Below are positions 28,792 through 40,062 of a DNA stretch of 64,000 bases, in pieces. How positions within the stretch are numbered: position 1 is the first letter of the stretch; each line of letters starts with the position of its first letter. Made by a program: the position numbers and the translations under genes. The notes below the pieces were generated by a model, which made no database searches, was not told the DNA's origin, and saw only the letters and a list, made by a program, of their open reading frames with translations. This DNA comes from Tribonema minus (lineage: Eukaryota > Sar > Xanthophyceae > Tribonematales > Tribonemataceae): NCBI GenBank assembly GCA_017506865.1, contig JAFCMP010000075.1:186001-250000 (forward strand). The letters run 5' to 3'.

Positions 28792-29919
28792 ATGCTTGGA
28801 ACAGGGCCACAGAAGCTGTGCGCTCTGGCGCTAGCGTGTGACCTGTGCTGCACACTCTGCTTCTGCCCCTGCGGCCAACCTATATATCCTAGCGCTGTCC
28901 TTGGACAGCATAGTAGCAGCAGCTACACACGCCAGCATCGCAGCAGCCGATCAGTGTGGGGTGCGGCCTTGCGTCAAAAGCAACATCCTGCCGGACGGAG
29001 AGAAGGTGAAGATCGACGGAACAGGCGAGGCAGTGTTTTGCTTTCGCTGGAAGACGACGAATCCGCGGGTACACTAACGTTCGAAAGCTGGGAAGGAGGA
29101 TTCCATGACGCTGGAGTATCTCCGTCATGTTGCAGTTCCTCCCCTCGAACCGCGCAACCGCGTTCGACTGCAGCAGCTGAACCAGTTACGGGATCAAAAG
29201 AAGGGGAAAGGGTGGACCCTTGGGCCGCCCCCCCCGTGCAGTACAGCGACAACTTCATGGACAAGATGCTGATCAGCTTCCTGTGCTTCAAGCTGGCAGA
29301 GGTCCTCGGCGCGGAGCTCCCCTCCAGTCCTGACTACGACACCTTCATCGTCCTCGCCCGAGGCATCCAGCTCAAGTTCCCCGACCCCGCAGACCAGCGC
29401 GCCGTCATCGCGGGCATGCTGCGCGACGCGCTGCCCGCGTGGATGCTCCACGCGTACCGCTTCGTATCGCCGCCGTCCAAGTTCTCCGCGGAGCTCAACG
29501 CCGTCATGTGCGCGATCCTCTCGGACTGGCTCGTGGGACCCAGCACCGTCACCACCGCAGAGGTGCCGGTGGCAGGCGGCGGGACGGAGGTCTGGCGCGC
29601 TGCCGTCAAGGTCGAGCGCTGCCGCTACCTGGAGGCCAGCCGCTGCAAGGGCGCGTGCATGAACCTCTGCAAGGTCCCCACGGAGACGTTCTTCAGGGAG
29701 GAGCTGGGCATGCCCCTGACTCTCGTCCCCGATTTCGACGACCTGTCGTGCACATTCACGTTTGGAGTGGAGCCGGCGCCGCTGGCGGAGGACCCCCTCG
29801 TTGTTGAGCCGTGCTACTATCAGTGTCCCGCCAGTAGTGCGGCGTATGCGCGCAGCGGGCGCGCGTGTCACACCATGCCGGAGCTGCCGCCTTCAGCGGG
29901 AGACGCGGCAGACGCGTAG
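28792..29919 (+). CDS. Beta-carotene isomerase D27-like protein
   Basis: An uninterrupted frame of 375 residues from ATG 28792; the same frame stays open back to 28693, so the start is uncertain. The domain begins near residue 151 (YSDNFMDKMLISFLCFKLAE) and shows the D27 (DUF4033) signature: WLVGPSTV, VERCRYLEASRCKGACMNLC, LVPDFDDLSCTFTFG and EDPLVVEPCYYQCP. In plants D27 is a plastid iron protein that isomerises beta-carotene at C9 as the first step toward strigolactones; algal D27 paralogues are known with other carotenoid roles. The N-terminal 150 residues are Cys-rich and hydrophobic, then Ser/Arg-rich, compatible with plastid import but without a clean Ala-Phe site. The family call is strong; the exact substrate is not. 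Confidence 0.82.
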   Translation: MLGTGPQKLCALALACDLCCTLCFCPCGQPIYPSAVLGQHSSSSYTRQHRSSRSVWGAALRQKQHPAGRREGEDRRNRRGSVLLSLEDDESAGTLTFESWEGGFHDAGVSPSCCSSSPRTAQPRSTAAAEPVTGSKEGERVDPWAAPPVQYSDNFMDKMLISFLCFKLAEVLGAELPSSPDYDTFIVLARGIQLKFPDPADQRAVIAGMLRDALPAWMLHAYRFVSPPSKFSAELNAVMCAILSDWLVGPSTVTTAEVPVAGGGTEVWRAAVKVERCRYLEASRCKGACMNLCKVPTETFFREELGMPLTLVPDFDDLSCTFTFGVEPAPLAEDPLVVEPCYYQCPASSAAYARSGRACHTMPELPPSAGDAADA

Positions 29920-31259
29920 AGTTCTGTGCGTACTCCGTCCACCGTGTGTAAGTACGAGCTGAGTGTGCGGGCACATTGCGTTTGTGCGTGTGCCTCTTCA
30001 CGTGTAATACGGAGCGTCTTTTCTCCTGTGCCTGTTTGTTGAAGCTGCCGGCTCGGTCCTGGCACTTGAACTTGAGCTGCTGGCAGTGATGTGCAGAGAG
30101 TCATCGCAGTAGGCACATACAATGGTGGGATCGTTCTTTTTGATAGTTTGCTGGTTGTGCGGACTTGTGTCACATTGCTCTTAAGACTTGTCAACCCTTG
30201 TTAGTGTATGTATGCATGTTGAGTGTATGCTACTGTTGGCGGCCGCAGTCTATGCCAGGCAGACACAAGGCACGCCGGCTGCCCTTGACTGAAAGTCAGG
30301 AACTGTTATTGTGATACTCTACTGCCATACCCTCAAGCGCCTGTGGCACTTGCCATGTTTTTGTTTGTAGCAGGTGCTCTGTACATCTACTCTGTGCATT
30401 GGAATGCGCCAAGCCGCAGCCAGCTCACAGGCTCCCCTCCCGCGTGCAACAGGCTATATTTCGCTTTTGTGTAGCAGCCAAGCGGTGGGAACCTTGGTGC
30501 GGAACGCTCACAAGAGCTATAACTTCTAGGGTATGCGGGTGTAGTATGCTGTTGCCAAGGATCTGCTGGTTGTGTACTATGCTGTTGAGCGCCCATGGAC
30601 ATCATTATTTGCGCACTCAAACACAACGGCAGCAGTAGACTACATGTCCAGAAAACTTGTGAGATCTCATTAGCTTGGGAATGAACAGAAGTATTTGGTG
30701 TCAGCGGCGATGGCCTGCAGTTCTACGGTTCAACTGCAACTTCTCATCTCAAGTCGTGTTGGAATTGGCATTAGGTAGGAACCCCAAGCACTAGAGATTG
30801 TCCACAGCAGCAGGCAGGCAGGCACATCAAGGTCTCTCTCACGCTATGAGGTGTCACCAAGAAGTCAAGGTCGTGCATCAATGCCACACACGGGCAGAAG
30901 CGTGTCAATGTCACAGGTGAACAGGATTTACATTGAGATCTGCATGACAGACACACACACACATACACGTGGGCCGCGGCAGCGGCCATCAACAGACAGC
31001 GCACAGATCCCGAACCCAAACAGAGCAGCCCCCTCTCGCTGACCGCGCTCACCGCAGCTGCGAGCGTCATGTGTTGCTGAGCCCTGACGCACTCTCACGA
31101 GCGCCGCTGCGCAGTGTGCAGCACCGTCAACGCTACCGCCAAATGCGCTGCTCTGAATGGGTTGAGCGCTGTAGCACATGACTGAGCACTGCTACATCTG
31201 GCTGCGCTGAGCCGTGATGACGCCCCCGCCGCTGCGCCCGTTGAGCGATGGGGCAGATG
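29920..31259. other. Convergent intergenic region, D27-like / CFAP52
   Basis: This 1.34-kb region separates the stop codons of the D27-like gene (plus) and CFAP52 (minus), so it holds both 3' ends. A short CA-rich stretch occurs near 30950-30968. No coding or RNA signal is recognised. Confidence 0.45.
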
Positions 31260-34200
31260 TCACACTGCCGCTTCCGGCATTCGCCATATGAATATGCCAC
31301 CCTCCTCGCCCACGGACACGATGGACGAGCCGTCGGGCGAGACGCGCACGCTGTTGACCTTGCCGCTGTGGCCGTGCCCCACCGCCATTGCGATGCCGTC
31401 GTCGTAATGCCACACCTGCAGAACGCACCAGAGAACAAGGTGTCGCGGTTGAGGTGGTGGTGGCGGTGAGGACGCATGTTTGTGTTGTATCTGCATCAAA
31501 TCAGCATGGCGGTCACCACCGGGTACGTTGAGCATCGCCACTGGAACAATGGGCTGCTGAGGCAGCACCTGGACCACACCATTGCCACTGCTGACAAAGC
31601 AGAAGTTGCTGTTCCCATCAATGCTCTGTGTGTTGATGCTCTATCAGCTGCCGTCGTTTGTCGCGTGCTGCCTCCCTCCGCCGCCTCAAACTACAACACA
31701 AGCTCCAAAGCTCAAGTTGAACTTCAAGCGAGCATGCCATGAACTGCTGCATGCTGTGCAACTCACCGTCACCCAAGCTCCAACGTGAACATCAGAACTA
31801 TAACTCAAATCAAGCGGGCATGAATCCTCGTCCTGACCTTGATGAGGCTGTCGTCGCCGCCGCTGACGAAGCAGCAGCCATTCCTGTCGACGTCCAGCGC
31901 ATTCATGCCCTCCTCGCCGCCATCAATCTCTCGAATGGCGCTGCCGTCATAGGCATCCCAGTAGGTGATCTTGTGGTTGCTGCCGCACGTCAGGTACTGG
32001 CTCTCGTCGGGGTGATACGCGACGGACTTGAAGACGGTGGGCTCGAACATGGCCTGCGAGCGCACGCCGCGCTCCAGGTCCCACACGATGCACGACCCGT
32101 CCTCGCTGCTCGTCACGCAGTGCCTGTTGTCGCCGCTGACCTGGGGGAGGGGGGGGGGGGGGGTATATGTATGCGTGAGAGAGAGAGCTGGTGTGAGGCA
32201 GAGAGAAAGTGAGTCCTAGAGCGAGTCAGAGTCGGAGTTGTGGCGCTGCTCGCGTGGCGAGTAACCCTAACACAACGACACAGCTGAGACCGAGCCTCAT
32301 TGGCACTGGCCATCTGCTCAGAGCTCACGAGCGCTGCCCAGAGGTCATCACGCCAGCCCTCAGCCCTCATAGGGCTAGTCTTTGTAGGGTTAGAGCCCAG
32401 CGTTCATCACCACCAGCGGCGCGCGGGCGGCGGTGGCGGCGCGGAGGCAGCAGCAGCGCTCAAGCACTCAAAACAGCCTGAACATGCGCGCACGCTGGCT
32501 GCTCCCCCGCGCGCACCTTGATGCACGTGACGGGCCCGCGGTGCTCCTTCCAGCTGATGGCCATGGCCTGGTGAGAGGGGGTGACGCTCCACACGCGCAC
32601 GCGTCCGTCCGCGCCGCCGCTGATGACGCGCCACGGCGGCCGCGCGTCGTCGTCGTGCGCGAGGGCGAGCGCCGTCACGCCCTCCGCGTGCGCGTCCGTG
32701 ATGACAAACTTGAGCTTGCCGGACTCCGGGTAGAAGGCGCGCAGCTTGCCGTCGGACCAGCCGCTCACGATGGTGGACCCCGTGTGCGTGATGCCCACGC
32801 AGGAGCACTCCAGGTTGGGGACCTGCGACAGGGGAGGGGGCGCGGAGAGTTCAAGTTGAGGTTGCATTTGGGGGGGCAGGTGCTGAGTGGCGTCGCTGTG
32901 ATGGGGTGTGTGGTGCGAGGCGCAGCGTTCAGATGTGCACACGGCATGCACATCAAGCGTGCGACTTGCCATCGTGTACCGACGCTCCGGAATAGACGCC
33001 CTGCCCCCAACGCACCTAGGTGCTGTCGGATCAGACTGCTGTAAGCATGTCAAGCCTAGCGCAGGCACAAGCGCATAAACTGGAGTAGTAGGCATTGTGG
33101 TGATGCTCAGGTAGGTAGGTATGTAGGTATCGGTAAGGGCTCCTCAAGTGGTCACCTGTATGCGCAGCAGCTCCTGGCGCTGCTTGGCATTGTGGTGATG
33201 CTCAGGCACGTGGGTATGTAGGTAGCGATAAGGGCAACACCTGTATGCGCAGCAGCTCCTGGTGCTGCTTTGTGTTCCACACGCGAATGTCCTGGATGGA
33301 GCCGCAATGATGCTCAGGCACGTGGGTATGTGGGTAGCGACAAGGTCCTCACCTGTATGCGCAGCAGCTCCTGGCGCTGCTTTGCGTTCCACACGCGGAT
33401 GTCCTGAACGGAGCACGTGACAAACAGGCTGGGGCAGCCCTTGGGGAAGACGACGTCATTGACACGGCCATGGTGGCACGTGCCGCGCAGCTCCACCTCC
33501 ATGTTCATGCTCACCCAGTACCTGCATAGGCGCACGAAGAGGGAGTTTGAAACCAGAATAAATGTGTACCATTAAGTACACAAGCCGTGCAGCTCCACCT
33601 CCATGTTCATGCTCACCCAGTACCTGCAGGAGGGGTATGCATTGATGATCAGAATACATACATGCATACCATGAAGTACATAAGCCGTGGTGGCAGCTGC
33701 AGCACTGCTCCATGTCCGTGTTCATGCGCATTTATTGCATGTAGGTGAGCGCAGAAGGGGGGTTGGGCCGAGCTGCCCAGTGCTCCAAAACTATGCATAG
33801 TCTAAAGTGCATTGAAGCGCCAGTGAACCCATCTCGGCATGGCCTGCCCTGAGCACACGCCAGCACCCATCTGTACCAAATATACTCATAGGCATGCAGG
33901 CATGGCTCGCGGACAGTGCAAGCACGCCACGAAAGCGCTGTAACAGTCACCACCGAGGTATGTATGTACTTCACAAGCAGCAGCAGCTCTCCCTTACGCA
34001 TGCACAAGCCCGCACCCGCACCTGTTGCTGAGCTCCGTCCCCGCAAAGAACCCCTTGCCGTCAGGGCACAGCGCGACGCTCGTGCACCCCCCCAGCAGCT
34101 CGCACGCGCGCTCGCGCACGCGGTTCAGCGCGGGGTTCACAAACGCCACCGTCCCGTCGCCCGCTGCGACGAGGCAGTTGGTGGCGCCCGTGGCGGCGTT

Positions 34201-36587
34201 GAGGACGCACGCGAGCGCGCGCACGCCGCGCCCGAACTTCTCGCGCGAGCACTCGCTGAGCGTCGGGCGCACCGTGTCGGGCTCGTTGCAGGACTGTATG
34301 CCGTCGCGGTCAATGGTGAAGCGCAGGAGGTCGCCCGTGCGCGTGCCGCAGACGGCGTGGGAGTCGTCCGCGGCGATGGCCACGCACGAGATGATGCGCC
34401 GCACCGTGCCCATCTTGGCGTCCACCGCGTGGATCTGCGGCCGATGTGTGCGCGTGCGTGCATGTGCGAGTGTGTGCGCCAGAAATGTGCGTGAGACGAC
34501 GCAAAGCATGTGTGCTTGGAGTGCACCAGAGAAGTGCTAGAAGGAAGCATTGAAGTTCCAACTTGAAGTTGATTAGGCTGGCTGAGAGAAGTGAAGTAAT
34601 GTAGCACGACCATTATCGAGCTGCAGAAGGCGTAGTCGTCTCGAGACCAGATAAATTGTGAGACAGCTGGCGGGCGTATGCAAGCCACAGAAGATGATAT
34701 CGATGTTGAAGCATCACTGGCCGTCTGTCATTGCGAAACTCACAATTGGGCTTGCTACAATGTGTGGCTCTGCCCAACAGCAGGTGAGTGCTTGGAAGGG
34801 CAACTTGTGGGCGTTTCACATTGGTGTCACTGCTTATTACCGACATATTTGGTCACCTATGACTGCTGCCTGAGCAGTGCCAGCATCAACTTGATATTCC
34901 ACAAGCCATGCTATCATTGTTGGCAGCGACGCCGCAGAGCAAGCATGTTGAACAGAATCATGGACCACGTTGAGTACCTCAGTTTGGCTGGGGGGATTGA
35001 CCTGACAGAGTGTCAGTGTTCATGGTCACGTGCTTTGGGTCTTTTCAAATAAGCATAACATGGAAGGATGAAGCCACGACAGCTCCATTGACTGCTGTGT
35101 GCTTTTGGAGCAGCTGTGCAAGCAGCATGCAATGCCTGGAGTTGATGCATTAACAAGAATGAATGAAAACACTTCAGCAAGAATCCTGGTGGACGTCGAC
35201 TCAGCGCAGATCCAATGCCCGGCTTACAAGGTCGGTGGCAATGTAAGTAGACAGTTGTGGCCGCTGCGTCCACTGTCATGCACCACTGTCTCCATTTGGT
35301 AAGCCCCAGCATGTGTGCATACCTCAGCTGTTGAGCGGTGTGACGGTGCGAGAATCTGTCCCGTAATGACAAATGTCACGTCCACCCTGCAGCTTGCAAG
35401 TCATGACAGCATTGCTGTCGCCGAGCTGCAGGCTTGCAACCAATGTGCAGCTGGCCATACAGCATCCGTCTCTGCCGCCGCTGCCTTGAATATTGACGCT
35501 GTGCATGACGCGCCTGCACGATGCGCCAGTAACTCTCCCAACGCACCTCAAGCTCAAGTATGTAGCACAAACGCCAGCGGTTTTTTTTTGCGCAGTTGGT
35601 GCTCACTCACCTTGGGTATGCGCACGTCCACCTGCCACACGCGCAGATTGTAGTTCCCCGCCGTCACAAGTCTGTCGTTGCGCCTGTTGAGCCACTTGAT
35701 GGCCAGCGCGCTGTCCTGAGCAGCTGGCGCGCCACAGATTGCCCGCCCCGTGTCTATGTCCCACACCACCAGCGTATTGTCATCCTGTCCTCCGAGGGTC
35801 GCCAGGTAGCGCCCGTCGCAGCTGCGCGGGGCAAGGCGGAGAGGGTGGAGCTTGACGGCATGATGTGCGTGCAGTCAAGGTCTTTAGTAGAGCTTGCTTG
35901 TGAACGAGTTGAGACGTCTATGTGCATAGGTATCTTCCGGGCAAGCTCAACAGTGTCCTTGCTCGAGAAGGTCAGCACCATGTGCAGCCAAAGCACATCA
36001 AGTTCGGAACCGGCTGTAGTGCAAACCCGCTGCAACCTCAACGATCACACCTGGTATTCGTTCTTTACCTGAAATCCAGGCACTGCACTTTGCCCAAGTG
36101 TTGCCTGAACCGGGACAGCAGAACCCCTGCGCCGTGAGGGTCGTGGCTATCGCAATTCCGCACTGCTCTGGACATGTCCCATATGCACACATCTGCCTTC
36201 ACTCCTGGATGGTTGACCTGCCCTGTAGCAAGCCTCTTGCCATCTGGGCTCATGGCCACACAGCAGATGTCGTTGGTATGTCCCTCCAGAAATGCTGTTT
36301 TGCCCCCGGTCAGGCTGCGAACTATCATCATCTTGCCCAGAGGGTAGACGGTGTAGTTGCCGCATGGTGTTACCTTTAGCCCGCCCAGCACATGTCCTGC
36401 GCATGACCAAGCAATCAAACACGTGTAGGCATGCGCATCAGGTGGCAGTTGGCGCAGCAATTTTCCTGCCAGTACCAAAAGCGCACAACTGATGATGCTA
36501 TGGCTGGTGTCAGAAGGAGAGGTGTTCACCTGAAAAACCGATGCAAGCCTCCAAGTTGAGCTCCGGAGCATCCTCTGCCAGAGCCAT
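31260..36587 (-). CDS. CFAP52: CFAP52 (WDR16), WD40 protein of flagellar doublet microtubules
   Basis: Eight exons on the minus strand give 647 residues: 36530-36587, 36069-36396, 35611-35821, 34022-34434, 33353-33521, 32517-32822, 31838-32140 and 31260-31415. Every junction agrees in phase. CFAP52 is a WD40 twin-propeller protein inside the axonemal doublet. Family blocks run in order: the start LNLEACIGFSGHVLGGLKV, LEGHTNDICCVAMSPDGKR, ATGQVNHPGVKADVCIWD, ATLGGQDDNTLVVWD, CGAPAAQ, FVTCSVQDIRVWN, VSGWSDGKLRAFYPESGKL, ISGGADGRVRVW, TSSEDGSCIVWDL, TCGSNHKITYWDAYDGSAIRE and FVSGGDDSLIKVW. Length is close to the animal protein (about 620). Introns on both sides of exon 5 hold tandem copies of that exon's ends. 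It diverges from the CFAP97-like gene. Confidence 0.93.
33148..33302 (-). repeat. Tandem copies of the 3' end of CFAP52 exon 5 with donor
   Basis: The exon 5 end and its donor (real donor at 33353/33352) recur downstream in the intron at about 33241-33302 and 33156-33190, separated by related spacers carrying GATGCTCAGGCACGTGGGTA. Both copies keep ATACAG|GTG. The longer copy encodes DIRVWNTKQHQELLRIQ, nearly the same as the exon's own end, and is preceded by an AG. Confidence 0.9.
33584..33732 (-). repeat. Tandem copies of the 5' start of CFAP52 exon 5 with acceptor
   Basis: The acceptor and first part of exon 5 (real exon start 33521) recur about 102 bp upstream in the transcript, with the copied exon start at 33623. 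This copy keeps tgcag|GTACTGGGTGAG. A third, degenerate copy follows at about 33682-33732. The spacers, containing GTACAT/GTACAC motifs, are repeated as well. Confidence 0.85.
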
Positions 36588-36682
36588 GGTGCTTCACCGC
36601 CACCCCTCACCCCTGCTTACAACCTTGCTACTAGTGCACTCAACCGTTTTCATGAAACTGCCGCAGACTTCAACTTTTGCAC
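36588..36682. promoter_or_regulatory. Bidirectional promoter region of two flagellar genes
   Basis: Only 95 bp lie between the start codons of CFAP52 (minus) and the CFAP97-like gene (plus). The gap contains a quasi-palindrome GTTTTCATGAAAC at 36646-36658 and a CTTCAA hexamer at 36668. A shared flagellar promoter is inferred. The palindrome resembles, but does not match, an RFX X-box. Confidence 0.45.
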
Positions 36683-38963
36683 ATGCCAATCAATCACGCT
36701 TGCTGCACTATTGAGGACGCCATGAATGTAAACGCGATGTACAAGGGCGAGCGCGTGATAGCCGCGCAGCAGGAGGTCGACGACATGACGGTACACCTCA
36801 AGCGCCTCTTGTGCGTCAGCAAAACAGTGGACACAAGCAGGCCATATGCATGGGACCTGCCACACCTTCGCACTCGGCCAAAGAAGAAGCAGGTGACACA
36901 GAGGGACTTTTATTGCTGAATTCCATGCTGCGTACGTCGTTTCCAGTGCCCTCAGATGTCGGTAGCACAAACAATGTAGGACTCATTTTTGGCAGTCGCT
37001 TGCCAGATGGTCATTCAACATGTGATGGTAGTCATAGCTGGAGCATGTCTTGGTTGCAGCATTAGCGACCCTGGCATAGTGCGCAAGATATTCATACCTA
37101 GTATGCATGCTGCTCATTTGAGAGACTGGCGGGGTCAGTGCAGCTCCGTGAAACTCTAGTGCCACCATCTGTAGCTCGCTGACACCTGTCGATCTCTCTC
37201 TCGAGTCACGGCGCTCATGCTGATCAGGGGGTACTCTTGTTGTAAAATCATCAAAGTACATGAATCGCACGTCAGAGCCACCACCGTCTGTCACTCGCAA
37301 CACAGGCGATGTCACGTCTATATACGAGCTGCATGCCCAGATTCTGAACGGTGCCACCCTAGCATCAGCACAATCTCATCAGCAACCTCATGACAGCGCG
37401 CAGCACTTGCCGCTCACACACTCAAAACAGCATCTCACCGACCCCCGTGCTCGCAGCTGGAGTCGGACCGGCAGCGCGAAATCGGCATCGAGAACACGCA
37501 GCTCATGCGGCGCCTGGCGCGCGCCATGAAGCAGGACGCCTACGACCCCGCCAAGGCCTCCAAGTACCGCGACATGGCGCAGGCGTCGTGCGAGGCGAGC
37601 CGCCGCAAGGCGCGCCACGCGCTGTCGGCGCAGAACGCCAAGCTCGCGCGCGCTCTGGTGAGCCAGAAGCCTTTTTACAGCACGGACGCGATGCGGGAGG
37701 AGGAGAGCGCGCGGCAGGCGGTGCTGACGTCCATGTCGCGCGCGCAGCGGCGGAGGAAGAACGTGCGCGCCATCGACGGCCTGTGTCGCTCGCAGGTGAG
37801 TGCGCGGAGCACTGTGTTGGCGGGGTGTTGAGCGGAGCTGTGTGTAGCGCGGCGCTGCTGAGAATCGCTTGCAAAGGCGGTCTTGAGAAAGAACGTGCGT
37901 GCCATCGACGGGCTGTACCGCTCGCAGGTGCGTGCGCGGAGCGCTGTGTTGGGGGGGGAGGGGGGGGGTTGAGCGGTGCTGTTTGTGGTGCGATGCTCTT
38001 GAGAGTCATTTTCAGTGGTGGTTAGAGGTTGGTCGAGAGGCATGTCGTGGGTGCGACAGCCGACAGCGTATGAAGTTGCTGTTCGAAGAACGGTGTTAAT
38101 GTTGCCTGTGAGAGCCGTTGATGTACGCATAGCAACATGCAGCAGCACTGTAGCTTGCGTACTGTCAAATGACACTTATCGCGATGACATTGAGGTACTT
38201 GCCAACGTGACCTTTGCACCACCACCAGCTCCTCATGTTACACAATCAACGCAGCCTTGGCCAGCCACACAACGGCACATGTCAATGTCATTACTGCACT
38301 CACTCAAATCCCGGCATGAGCGATCACTTACACACACATGTTGTTGACAAGCCGTGAGAGCCTTGCATTCTCCAGCTATTCTCTTGTACGTTCAGCCGCA
38401 TATCCAAATGCATCCATGCGCAACGCTGCTAAGCGCAGGTGCAGCTGCTGGGGCTTGAACCAGGCAAGGCATCCTCCGCCGTGGAGCGTCACCCGCAGCA
38501 GTTGCCGCTGGACTACGGTGAAAGCCTCACGCGCGAGCTTGAAGGTGGCATCCTGTTCAGCGGCGGCGGCGGCGTGCAGGCGGACTTCAAGCTGCGCACC
38601 GCGCGCCAGATGCGCGAGGAAGTGGCCAAGGCGCAGAGCCGCAGCCAGTCGGGGGGTGCTAGTGGGGGTTCGCAGCAGGGCAGCAGCGCTGTGCGGCGGC
38701 ACAGTACAGGGGGAGGTACAGGGGGGAGTACAGGGGGGAGTACACGTAACAGCAGGCGGGCGGGGATGCCGGGCCCGTGCGTGATGCACATATCGCACGT
38801 GGCGGGCGAAAGCGCGCGCGGCAATCTGGTGTTGTGCCACACACTCAGGGATCCATGCAGGGGTATCGATGGGGGGGTGGAGGGGGGTGGGGGCAGTAGT
38901 AGTGCAGTATCGCAGGTTGCTGGGGGGGCTTCGGTCGCAGCGCGGTCGACTGCTACTGCGTGA
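36683..38963 (+). CDS. CFAP97-domain (KIAA1430/Hemingway-like) protein
   Basis: Three exons, 36683-36892, 37457-37795 and 38439-38963, give 357 residues. The N-terminal half has the charged helical layout of the CFAP97 family: PYAWDLPHLRTRPKKKQ, then an ESDRQREIGIENTQLMRRL coiled segment matching the family's basic/acidic 'I-E-x-EN-x-x-L-x-x-[KR][IL]' pattern, then NAKLARAL. The family is linked to axonemes and motile cilia. The rest (from about residue 240) is Gly/Ser-rich and low complexity with no domain. The third exon could start at 38439 (GTG CAG CTG) or 38445, a tandem acceptor differing by two residues. Its head-to-head position with CFAP52 independently supports a flagellar role. The family call is moderate because the domain is short. 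Confidence 0.65.
37880..37953 (+). repeat. Copy of the 3' end of CFAP97-like exon 2 with donor
   Basis: AAGAACGTGCGTGCCATCGA and what follows, through CGCTCGCAG|GTGCGTGCGCGGAG, repeats the real exon end and donor (37795/37796) 131 bp further on, inside the intron. Use of the copied donor would run through a TGA in the duplicated spacer. Confidence 0.85.
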
Positions 38964-40062
38964 CGAGGTGCGGTTGAAGATGTTGCATCCATAGGGTATG
39001 TATGCACCCAGCCAGTACGTATACACATGTACTTTACAAAGTATTTATGAATACTTACTGCAGTGAAAATAATGTACAAACGATAGCTGTTGCTTTGCGT
39101 GCTGCAACAGAGTTCACTGCTAGCTTGATCTTGTCGCTGAGTGGTGGAAGCATGCGCCTGTGAAATGTGAAGGCCTTGGAGGGCGGTGTGTTGATGCACT
39201 GTGCATGTGTGGCAACAAGATTATGACGACAGCTGGCACGCGACATTTGCAGCAGTGTGCGCATGACATTTGAGGCGAAAGCCCACGACTATGCACGCCT
39301 ATGGCCGCGGGTTTGGGATTGGAATGTGAAACTAGGGGCAGCTTTCTGTCAGATCAACAGCACAGGTCTATGACTCGTGCCTGCAGCCTGTACAGCCAAG
39401 TGCGCCACGAGGCATGATTGCCGGAAGCCGTTGGGCTCATTCATTCAGCAAATGCAGAATATACCCCAGAATATACCATGATGAATGATGACTCGTTGAA
39501 CAAAGAGTCACAAGCATGACTCTCAATCAATGACACACCAACAACATTGCAAGCACAAGTAGGATAATCTGAGATCTCTGTCTCCATCCGTAGAACCCTG
39601 TCCCTTTGCTGGAGGCCGGTCACAAAGGTACACAAGAGAGGGGCTGATAACTTCACCCCAAAGCGCAAGATGCCGAGCGCCACTCTGACTCCAAACACGG
39701 CCCAAATAAACCCACCACTACTAAACGGAACAGGACGAACAAATACCTGCCATACCACCCCCTGGCATCAATGTAGTGCCGAGTACGACTGCCGGTGCAC
39801 TCACTGAGTGTAGCTTGGACCTGATGTGTGGCAATGCAGGTCAACAAGCGTTCCGGCAGCTCTGCTCGGGGTTTTCGGGAGGGGCGTCGGCGCAGCGCAC
39901 TGCCTTTGAGGATCCTAGTGCAGCGCGGTGATGCAGCAGCTTTGGCTGAAAGTGCGGCGTGCTGAGGGGTGCTGCCGTCGCTCTAATACGATACATAGGG
40001 CGAGCCTGCTTATCTAACGATATAGCCCTTCGGGTTGAACTTGAAGTTCCTCCGCCAATTCT
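38964..40062. other. Convergent intergenic region
   Basis: This 1.1-kb region separates the ends of the CFAP97-like gene (plus) and the protease gene (minus). A 105-codon minus frame at 39441-39758 is hydrophobic in part but resembles no family I know. A GAACTTGAAGTTC hexamer palindrome lies at about 40037. Confidence 0.45.

Noticed and set aside
36646-36658. RFX X-box
   Set aside because: The palindrome fits one half-site, but the second half departs from the consensus; only a resemblance is claimed.
39441-39758. 105-codon partly hydrophobic minus-strand frame
   Set aside because: No family resemblance, AT-richer than the real exons and isolated; a gene cannot be supported.
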